Assembly: GCF_000471905.2 (NCBI RefSeq)
Contig: NW_006498572.1
Coordinates: 6,856-70,855 of the forward strand
Origin: Amborella trichopoda
Lineage: Eukaryota; Streptophyta; Magnoliopsida; Amborellales; Amborellaceae
Direction of reading: 5' to 3'
Length of the DNA: 64,000 nt
The notes beneath the pieces were generated by a model, which was given only the letters and a program-made list of their open reading frames with translations, did no database searches and was not told the origin of the DNA. Shown here piece after piece: positions 56,294 to 64,000 of the stretch (its first letter is position 1; each line of letters begins with the position of its first letter). The position numbers and the translations under genes are program-made.

Positions 56294-56483
56294 GCATGTC
56301 CTTCAATATTAGCTTCAATCCCTGTGCCATCAATTTTTATTGGATAAAGCATATTTAAAAAAGGTGTTCCAAGAATAACTGGTTGGCTGCATGTCCTTCA
56401 ATATTAGCTTCAATCCCTGTGCCATCAATTTTTATTGGATAAAGCATATTTAAAAAAGGTGTTCCAAGAATAACTGGTTGGCT
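56294..56483 (-). repeat. Exact 95-bp tandem duplication in copy C
   Basis: Units 56294-56388 and 56389-56483 read the same base for base by eye. It lies in the protease-RT linker and shifts frame, since 95 is not a multiple of three. Being exact in a diverged relic, it must be recent, or an assembly artefact. Confidence 0.9.
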
Positions 56484-57135
56484 CAATCCTTTAACCAAAA
56501 TAAAAGGAAAAGTAAAGCACCATTGTTTCAAATAGCAGCATCAGACAATTTATAATTTATTAACATTTTTCTACCGTCAGCAGTGTTGGTGATATTAATT
56601 TATCAAATTATTAAATTTAATTTCATTGTTTTCATTGTTAAGATCTTTTTCTCTATCATAAGTAATAATAGTCATTTCCAGAATCTGAACCCTAGTTTTC
56701 AAAGCTATCAGTTCATTACGAACTTCATTAATTTCATGCTTTAGCTCAAGAATTGAAGGTTCCCTAATAGTCTATGTTTTGTTTTGAACTCTCTTAAGGA
56801 TATCTTGAAAATTGTACTCCTCTCTTGTTGGAATGAGAAAGGTTTGAGGCCCTGTTGATGTATTCAAATGAGAAAATTGTACTCCTCTCTTATTGGAATA
56901 AGAAAGGAGTAGTAGGCCTGGATGGATTTTTGGCCATGTTGATGTATTGAACTAAGGCTTCCTTTTTAGCCTTTAGGTCACTAATTTTATCAATTAGGTC
57001 GATAATCAAACTCTCTTCCTTTGTAAGAGTGTTTAGGCTCAACCATTCATATCTATGATGGCTTTCATTTTCATCCCCTGAATCAGAGTCAGAACTTGAA
57101 ACAACAAATTCTTCATCGTTTATTTCTCCAATCAA
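56484..57135 (-). pseudogene. Copy C: protease region and acidic linker
   Basis: Frame 57135-56890 is acidic (FVVSSSDSDSGDENESHHRY, then EESLIIDLIDKISDLKAKKE). Protease frames downstream are broken, and I could not see an intact DTG. A 22-bp piece (GAGAAAATTGTACTCCTCTC) is duplicated at about 56805 and 56870. Confidence 0.55.
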
Positions 57136-57249
57136 TATTTCTTCATTTGCGTCATAAGAACCATCAGAAGTTTCTTCTCATATTAATAGAATATCAAATA
57201 TTTGTTTTTTAATATCTTCATCAATTTCAAGTGCATTTATCTTTTTCTT

Positions 57250-58860
57250 AATTATGTATATATTTTTGTAATGCTCTACCTTTCGGCAATTGTAACAAAC
57301 TGGTAGTTTCTTCTTTCATTTAGTTTTCTTCTTACCTTTGAAAGAGCAATCCTGGAATTTATTGAAAGTTTCTTTTTGAGGGAGCAAATCTGGACTTATG
57401 TGAATGTTTAATTTTATCTTTTGGGAAAGGTTTTGAAGAGGGTTAAAGTATTATACCCAAATTGTTCACAAAGTCTCTTAGCTCCCAGTCATTCTTTGTT
57501 TTTATCATTGTCTCCTAATCTTAAGGTCTGTACATAAAGCTAGACCCTCAGTGCATATTTCTGCAGACAATTCTTCTACGGTATATTGGGAATAGGGAAT
57601 GAGGCCATTATGTTTATTCTTAAGTCATGTTTTAAACTTTTCAGTGGAAAGGTTTGATAGTCCTGATATGAATTTCTCCTTCCAGTGGTCTGCCTTGTTG
57701 TCTTCTTTAGATAACAATCTTGAGTAAAACATATCTTTATACTATTTAAAATGAGAGAGTGTGAGGCAACGAAGATTAGACAATAGATCTTCAGATCCAG
57801 CGGCTAAAAGAAACGTACTTCCAACAAAATATAGAGTGATAGTACAAATCAGGTATTCACTGCATCTCCCTCATCAACTATGTGTTCCTGGACTTGTCTA
57901 GGGCCAACCTCAGTTTTAACAAGCCACTTTCTAGTAGCATGAAAGATCTGATCCTTAGCAGACTCATCCATATGAAAATCTCACCATTCTCTAAGCCATC
58001 CTGTAAAGCCACATTTGATGGCTTTGGCGATTTCATGATCTTTGTTTCCATTGGTCTTATATACGGTGACATACAATTGTCATATGTTTCATTAGGTCAA
58101 GTATTTGGTTGTCTGACATGTCGTCTATGTTCCAATTAACAATAAACCTTCCTGAGTGTGAAAGCAAACTGGAAATAAGATCTTCTTCTATTTGGAGGTC
58201 AACAGGAATGGGTCGAGGATAATATATTCTAGTTTGGGAGACTGGCCTGGTTTTTCTCCCATAATCTATCCTGTTAAGATCCAAGCTTCCTGTTTTAAAA
58301 GCATTTTCAATTTTAGTAATTTCATGGTCAGTATAACTTTGATTTTTCTGCAGAACTTGTACCTCTCCAAGAGGAGATTTGCCCTTATTCTTATCATTTT
58401 TGTTTAATGTTGAAAGTCTTTTGACTAGCCCATCGACTAGTGTTATCTTCTTTTTTCTTTATTCCTTGCAGGCTAAATTTTTTTGCTTCTATACTATGTG
58501 GGGGGTTGAATAATATTGCTTCCTTATGACTTTCTACTTTCTTTTCTTGTTTTATAGGTTTTAAATTGTTTAGGGCGTTTTCAATTCTAGTAGTTTGTCT
58601 TCCTATAGTTTGTAGGAAGAGATTTGTATAATTATTTTGTTCTATGATATGCGGTATCCCTTCTACTTTGGCCATATGATTATCAGTTTCCTTAGGCCCT
58701 ACTTTAAATGGTAAAGCTTTAACTTCAAGTTTTTCTCCTTTTAATTGTAAACTAGTTTCTGGAGGATGGATTGACTCGACAGTTTCACCTTTAATAGTAT
58801 GAAAGGTCTGAAAAGATTTTTCAGCCTGGTTTATTTCAAACTCTGGGGGCTTAATTCATT
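57250..58860 (-). pseudogene. Copy C: coat protein and zinc knuckle
   Basis: N-terminal block: IEQNNYTNLFLQTIGRQTTR (58675-58394). Core: IVNWNIDDMSDNQILDLMKH (58284-58057), then AIKCGFTGWLRE in the next frame (about 58010). Knuckle at about 57302-57258: CYNCRKVEHYKNIY, where the last Cys is Tyr. Several frameshifts and stops. Confidence 0.75.
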
Positions 58861-59439
58861 TTATTTTAAGAATATATTTAAGCTATTTTTAAAAAAAAAA
58901 TTACATTCTTTTTATGTTTTATCATGAATTTATTGAATTTTTTATGAAAAGCATTCCTTAACTCTTTTTTAAATTCTTGAAAAAACCACTCCCTTAGTTG
59001 TCTATTTTCTTTTGAAAGGAAATATTTTTTAATCCATTCTTTGTCAATGACAAACTCATATTGACAAAGTCAAGATATGGTAGGTTCTTCTGATTCAATT
59101 TGAGAAGAACTAGGTGTAATAACTCTGTATACTAGATGCCAGACTTGGTTTGGAGCCTTCCTAAGTCCCTCAAAAATTATTCTTTCATTATGGGCTTTCT
59201 CATAATCTGATTGGGGAACAGTGGACATCGAGGTCCTACGTGGAACCCAGGGGGGAGGATTGGAAATACTAAGCCTAGCCTTTCTTGAAGACGGGAATTG
59301 TATTTCAATTTTGCCGTCAGGTTCCCTATTTTGTAGAACTTTGGTCTGATTTTCTGACTGAAGCGATCATCTTTCAGGCAGCTTTACTTGGGTCCAAGAA
59401 AGTGTCTTTGGTATAGCTAAATTTGATATTATGTCGGTT

Positions 59440-60200
59440 TGAAAAAATATTGTTTGGCCTTTGGTATCCATTTGTCAGGCAGCATAAGGTGTTCAATACC
59501 TTATAATATTTTCCATATACAAAGGCTAAGTTTTGGGATCCAGGATCCATATCAAAACCTTGAGCTTTTAGGTTTAAAATTAAAACCTTTAGAAGATTTG
59601 GATCAGATAAGGCTACATAAAAATTTGGGAAACAGTTACAGTAAATAGGATTATTGCATACCCTTGATTCAAGAATTCCTAATAAAGAATTTGTGAATCT
59701 TCTATGCCTATTATCCCTAAGGCATAAGAGAACAAAATTATTTAATCATGTTCTGGTTAAAAGCTTAACTGCTATTTGGACTAAAGCCAATATGTAGATA
59801 GTTAAAAAATTTCTTTTATGTTCTTCAATTATTTTTGAAAACAACAGTTGGAAACTAACTTGAGTTTCTATTACTGAAATCATTTTTTCAATGGTTTTAA
59901 TTGAAAAACTGCTTTTAAAGTAAAAGTTTCATTTTTTATAAATATCAGTTACCGGAACCTTCAGTATGTTCCAATTCTGGATTTGTTTCTCAATATTATC
60001 AATGATAACTTCTTCTTTATTGTTTACGTGAAGAGTACTAGTAAAAGCCATCCTACTTGATAGTATCCTAATAAAATTTGCCATAGGCGAGATTATAGTC
60101 TTAGTCTGAGTCAATTGGAAATAAACCCTACACCTTTTCCTGCCTTCCTGACTCAATGGTGATATTTGAGTCACGGCAACTTTAGACCTAACTATAATAT
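59440..60200 (-). pseudogene. Copy C: movement protein
   Basis: A 30K-superfamily-type viral movement protein that would open plasmodesmata for the virus. The frame opens at 60174 (MTQISPLSQEGRKRCRVYFQ, VIDNIEKQIQNWN, VTDIYKK). It continues after frame changes to about 59440, where the plus-strand reading mirrors the block in copy D (LTLNLKT, DMDPGSQNLAF). The first Met follows the primer site by about 65 bp. Broken by stops at about 59925 and 59640. The linker to the coat protein (58870-59430) includes SISNPPPWVPRRTSMSTVP. Confidence 0.75.
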
Positions 60201-60238
60201 CGAATTTGCAAATTTTTACAGTTCACCACTGTGTAACA

Positions 60239-60254
60239 CTTGGTTCTGATACCA
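60239..60254 (-). promoter_or_regulatory. Copy C primer-binding site (tRNA-Met)
   Basis: Minus-strand TGGTATCAGAACCAAG. The lineage-specific ending AGAACC differs from AGAGCC in the A/B lineage. Confidence 0.8.
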
Positions 60255-60563
60255 TATACAGCGGAACAAGATATTATAGAGCGGAACAGGATATATCACA
60301 AACAAAAACAAAATAACATAAACAACATAATAGAAACATGATTAACATATAGCAGAGTAAACATATAGGACATATATGATAATGATCATAAAAACAAAGT
60401 TAACTTACATTAAAAATGACAAGTTATAGAACTAGACAAGCTTAATAATCACACTAATGCACACGCTCAAACGCTATAGGCACTCGGAACACTCAGACAT
60501 TTATGCTTACAAACAGTCATATACTCCTTGCTAACTTTCTATGCCCTTCTAAGAAGAGGCTTC

Positions 60564-60575
60564 CCCCATTTATAG
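60564..60575 (-). promoter_or_regulatory. Copy C viral promoter TATA box
   Basis: Minus-strand CTATAAATGGGG, followed downstream by AAGCCTCTTC, like the pregenomic-RNA promoters of caulimovirids. About 310 bp ahead of the primer site. Confidence 0.75.
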
Positions 60576-60649
60576 ATGGAGGGTCGGACTTCAAAATAGA
60601 AATTTGGAATCCGTTCCATAATTGCATCGACATAATTGAACCGACTTAC

Positions 60650-60780
60650 TACAGTAAAAAGTGAATAGTAAGATTCCAGATATCGGCCATTTGCTACAAT
60701 AAAAGGTGAATAGTGAGATTCCAGATGTCGGCCACTTGCTACAGTAAAAGGTGAATAGTGGGACTCATGTCCAGGGTATG
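60650..60780 (-). repeat. Upstream promoter direct repeats (about 45 bp x 2.5), copy C
   Basis: CTACAGTAAAAAGTGAATAG starts at 60650, 60695 and 60739 (plus-strand coordinates), each with GATTCCAGAT(A/G)TCGGCCA. Lies 80-210 bp upstream of the TATA box; an enhancer-like position. Copy D has the same array. Confidence 0.8.
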
Positions 60781-60829
60781 TTGGAGTCCTGTCGTCCCTT
60801 TGTAAAAGCTTTTTCTTTTAGTTTTCTAT

Positions 60830-62300
60830 TTTCGAAGAAAAGGTAATACCTTCGTAGTCATCTCCATTAAGAGAACTATAATCCTTATCTTCATCCTCTG
60901 CTTTGGTTGATGTGGACATTTTATCGTCTTTTTCTAGGGCTAGTAATAGCTTTCTTTTAAGCTCTATTGGGATAATTTTGGGTTTTGTTGTTGCATAATC
61001 GTGACATATTCCATTGTCCCTATTTTAGGATTATCTTGCGATTGAGAAGTAGGGATTAATTTTATACTAATATTCTCCAGCTCTAGGGACTCATTTTTCT
61101 AATTGTCCCACCTGCTATTTGCCTGTGGAGCTCTAGGATAGAATCCCATATGTCCATATCATCTTCAGTGATCTGATACGTCCATTTGAGGATCCAAGGG
61201 ACTTGGTATAAAGTCATGAAGTAAAGATGGTAGTTTTGTTTTAAACAATGTTTATTAAATTCAGAGAATTTTCTCTAAGATATCTTTACTTTTTCAGGGA
61301 GGATTTGTTCACATGATCCCCATAAGAAAAACTAGTTCTGGCTTAATTCTATAAAGTCAGTTAATTTGAACTGAACATACCAGCTATGCTAGTTTTTCAT
61401 ATTCAGATAGGCAAAGAATTTGTCCCACGCTTTGATATACTCAAAGTAATGATAGGATTTAATTTTAAATCCTTTAGTATTTAATAATCTTGGTATTAAA
61501 GGATTGAGACCCAGGTCTCTATAGGAAATGATTTTGTATCTGAAATTTTGAATATGCAACTTGGGTATCATTGTTTCTATAATGATGGACTGTCGTTACT
61601 GATTATCTTTCCATTAAGAAGGCTTCGTAATACTCTCGACACCTTTCTCCTTTATTTGGGTGCATATGCTTTTATAGGTATATCGCTGCTATTTCAGCAA
61701 GATCATTTGCTTTATGATTATCTTCAATTACCATGAGGGGTATAAACGTTGTTTCAATAAAGGGGGTCCTATTAGGACTTGCACCAGGGCTATAAGCCCT
61801 TAAAGGGGTTTGTTGGTGATATATATCAATATCTTTGTCATGTTTTCCTATTAAAGCTTGGGGTGATCTGGATGTTGTAGCTAGACTCTTATCTGGGCTT
61901 GGAACTAGATCCATTGCGTTTCTCTGGTTCTGGCGTCTTCAGCCCTCCCTGCAAAAATTCTGGGGTAAAAAAGTCAGGGAGAGAATTAGAATTGCCATTG
62001 ATATGTTCAATAGTAAATTCGAAAGCGAAGAGAATCCCCTGCCATCTGGCAAAAAATTGTTTTGTGACGAGATTTTTTACATCTTTTTCAAGGATATCTT
62101 TTGCTGCTTTACAAAAAGTGCGTATAAGAAATCGTTGATTAAGCAGATCACTTTAGAATTTAGTCACACAATGGACGAGAGCAAGAATTTTCTTTATAAC
62201 TGTAGAATTATTTTGTTGGGTTGGGTTCCAAGTTTTTAAGTAAACTTGACTAGATGTTCTTTTCCATGAATTCTTTGTTTAAGAATTCTTCCTAGCCCTT
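60830..62300 (-). pseudogene. Copy C: proximal RNase H and C-terminal region
   Basis: RNase H tail from 62240 (FARWQGILFAFEFTIEHING at about 62040), then MDLVPSPDKSLATTSRSP (61914), TPFIETTFIPLMVIEDNHKA, DLGLNPLIPRLLNTKG and IKAWDKFFAYLN (61571-61389), and a last block IPIELKRKLLLALEKDDKMS with SSLNGDDYEG ending near 60830. About 1.1 kb after RNase H, so roughly 350 codons of a domain of unknown role. Stops in the middle part. Confidence 0.65.
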
Positions 62301-62539
62301 GTTCAGGCGATTATGCAACAACAAAACCCATAATTATCTAAAACAGAGCTTAAAAGAAAGCTATAACTAGCCCTGAAAGAAGACGATAAAATGTCCACAT
62401 ATACCAAAGCAGAGGACAAAGATGAAGATTCTAGTCCTCCTAATGGAGATGACTGAAGGAATTACCTTGTCTCCGAAAATAGAAAAGTAAAAGAAAAAGC
62501 TTTTACAAAAGGGATGGCACGGCTCTAACTTACCCAGGA

Positions 62540-62660
62540 CACGAGTCCCACTATTCACCTTTTACTGTAGCAGATGATAGACATCTGGAATCTCATTATT
62601 CACCTTTAACTGTAGCAGGTGGCCAACATCTGGAATCTTACTACTGTAGCAAGTCGGTGC
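62540..62660 (+). repeat. Upstream promoter direct repeats, copy D
   Basis: CACCTTTTACTGTAGCAG and CACCTTTAACTGTAGCAG with CATCTGGAATCT, the mirror of the copy C array; the third unit is shortened. Confidence 0.75.
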
Positions 62661-62723
62661 AATTATGTCGGTGAAATTATGGAACGGATTCCAAATTTCT
62701 ATTTTGAAGTCCGGCCCTCCATC

Positions 62724-62731
62724 TATAAATA
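62724..62731 (+). promoter_or_regulatory. Copy D viral promoter TATA box
   Basis: CTATAAATAGGGGAAGCC context, a canonical TATAAATA. The predicted start is about 62755, followed by a leader of about 370 nt to the primer site. Whether it is active is unknown. Confidence 0.8.
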
Positions 62732-62783
62732 GGGGAAGCCTCTTCTTCAAAGGGCATCGAAGGTTAGCAAAGAGTTTCTGAGG

Positions 62784-62883
62784 GTTTGTAAGCATAAATG
62801 TCTGAGTGCTCCGTGTGGCTATAGCGTCTGAGTGTTTGTAAGCATAAATGTCTGATTGCTCCATGTGCCTATAGCCTCTGAGT
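62784..62883 (+). repeat. 50-bp tandem duplication in the copy D leader
   Basis: GTTTGTAAGCATAAATGTCT begins at 62784 and 62834. Copy C has a single unit at the corresponding place (about 60500), so the duplication arose in D after the lineages or arms separated. Confidence 0.85.
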
Positions 62884-63127
62884 GCTTGTATTAGCAGAGC
62901 GTGAGCATTAGTGTGATTACTAAGCTTGTCTGGTGGCGTATCAAGCTCGCATCTACAACTTGTCATGTTTAATGTAAGTTAATTTTGTTTTTACGATCAA
63001 TATCATATTTGTCCTATGTGTTTACTATGTTGTATGTTAATCCTGTTTCTGTTCTATTGTTTCTGTTATTTTGTTTTTGTTTGTGATATATCTTGATTCG
63101 CTCTATAATATCTTGTTCCGCTGCATA

Positions 63128-63143
63128 TGATATCAGAACCAAG
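63128..63143 (+). promoter_or_regulatory. Copy D primer-binding site (mutated)
   Basis: TGATATCAGAACCAAG, one change (G to A at the third base) from the copy C site. Confidence 0.75.
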
Positions 63144-63169
63144 TTCTACACAAGGGTGAATTGTAAAAA

Positions 63170-63900
63170 TTTGCAAATTCGATATTTTAGTTAGGTCTAC
63201 AGTTGTTGTGACCCGAATATCACCATTGAGCCAGGAAGGCATGAAAAGGTGTAGGGACCGTTTCCAGTTGACTCAGACTAAGACTATAATCTCGCCTGTG
63301 GAAAATTTTATTAGGACACTATCAAGTAGGACGACTTCTACAAGTACGCTTCGCGTAAATAATAAAGAAGAAGTTATCATTGACAATATTGAGAAACAAT
63401 TCCAGAATTGGAATACCAAAGGTTCGAGTAACTGATGTTTATAAAAAAGGAACCTTCGACTTTAAAAGCAGTTTTTCAATTAAAACTATTGAAAAAAAGT
63501 TTTCAGTAATGGAAACTCAAGATGGTTTCCAACTACTGTCTTCAAGAATAATTGAAGAACATAATAGAAAGTTTTTTAACTATTTACATATTGGCTTTAG
63601 TCCAAATAGCTGTTAAGCCTTCGACCAGAACAGGATTAAACAATTTTGTTCTCTTATGCCTTACGGATAATAGCCATAGAAGATTCACAGACTCTTTATT
63701 AAGAATTGTTGAATCAAGTTTATGCAATGATCATATTTACTGTAACGGTTTCCCAAATTTTTATGTAGCCTTATCTGATCCAAATCTTCTAAAGGTTTTA
63801 ACTTTAAACCTAAAAACTCAAGGTTTTGATATGGATCCTGGATCTCAAAACTTAGCCTTTGTATACAGAATATGTTATAAGGTAATGAACACCTAATGCC
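63170..63900 (+). pseudogene. Copy D: movement protein
   Basis: The frame starts MTRISPLSQEGMKRCRDRFQ (63208), shifts near 63420 (VTDVYKKGTFDFKSSFSIKT), then at about 63550-63620 to PSTRTGLNNFVLLCLTDNSH and YCNGFPNFYVALSDPNLLKV, ending FVYRICYKVMNT at 63896. A 30K-superfamily-type caulimovirid movement protein by motif order. At least two frameshifts and one stop; better preserved than copy C. Confidence 0.8.
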
Positions 63901-64000
63901 CAAATGCCCGACAAATGGATACCACAGGCCAAACAATATTTTTTCATACCAACATATAAATATCAAATTTAGTTATACCGAAGACACTTTCTTGGACCCA

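Larger units (their letters stand above)
54564..62300 (-). mobile_element. Endogenous caulimovirid, copy C (longer than one genome unit in part)
   Basis: Minus strand, in order from 62300: RNase H tail, conserved C-terminal region, promoter, leader, primer site (60254-60239), movement protein, coat protein with knuckle, protease, RT, RNase H and the start of the C-terminal region again (54564). RNase H therefore occurs at both ends around one full set of genes, which indicates a terminally redundant (circularly permuted) insert, as expected for integration of concatemeric or circular viral DNA. A different lineage from A/B. All frames broken. Confidence 0.85.
62307..64000 (+). mobile_element. 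Endogenous caulimovirid, copy D (runs off the window)
   Basis: Plus strand, mirror image of copy C from 61010 down to about 59370: end of the C-terminal region (62309-62450, IAKLKRK-like with NGDD), promoter, leader, primer site, movement protein. It meets copy C head to head at about 62300. The window ends in the movement-to-coat linker; the rest is outside. Confidence 0.85.

Overview
The window is AT-rich nuclear DNA of a flowering plant. The evidence is a spliceless plant-type small gene, an F-box/LRR gene fragment, plant L1-type LINE ORF1 and ORF2 (DUF4283 plus CCHC; endonuclease, RT, zf-RVT and RNase H), Ty1-copia and Ty3-gypsy remains, a plant hAT/DUF659 transposase, foldback MITEs and endogenous caulimovirids. 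I cannot name the species. Almost everything is repetitive and decayed. I see one intact host-type gene, at 2917-3378 on the minus strand. It encodes a 153-residue acidic protein of unknown function and has a good TATA box.

Layout. 1-15.4 kb: a MITE field around the single gene. One foldback family (here 'family A', ends GGGTGCRGTTTGTATAG) is present about six times. A second group with different ends shares an internal core. One of its subfamilies sits inside (TA)n tracts. Two minisatellites and a 9-bp-direct-repeat MITE lie between. 15.5-23.1 kb: a giant imperfect palindrome, with two hAT-like (BED finger + DUF659) copies tail to tail around a 27-bp loop. 23.1-27.6 kb: low-content DNA with a broken FBL11-like F-box/LRR fragment. 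27.7-31.0 kb: a minus-strand copia relic split by a 1.8-kb internally deleted LTR element with a clear primer-binding site. 31.1-34.6 kb: LINE ORF1 (+). 34.9-37.1 kb: a copia relic (+). 38.5-39.8 kb: copia RT (-). 39.9-40.3 kb: a (TA)n MITE. 40.8-45.1 kb: a 5'-truncated LINE ORF2 (-) with an oligo(A) end. 45.6-46.4 kb: a MITE interrupted by an assembly gap.

46.5-64.0 kb: a mosaic of at least four endogenous caulimovirid pieces, florendovirus/petuvirus-like by inference. A (-) and B (+) form one divergent pair and C (-) and D (+) another. Together they carry movement protein, coat protein with CCHC knuckle, protease, RT, RNase H, a conserved post-RNase H domain, TATA promoters with direct repeats, and tRNA-Met primer-binding sites. 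All show stops, frameshifts or duplications and look dead as viruses.

No CRISPR, tRNA or rRNA was found. The most interesting structures are the inverted duplications (hAT at 15.7-23.1 kb; virus C/D at 59.4-64.0 kb; virus A/B at 46.6-54.1 kb). Each could give long hairpin RNA if read through, like known inverted-duplication silencing loci; that function is inference only. Intervals without genes are listed with what they hold. All family assignments are from recognition, with no database search.
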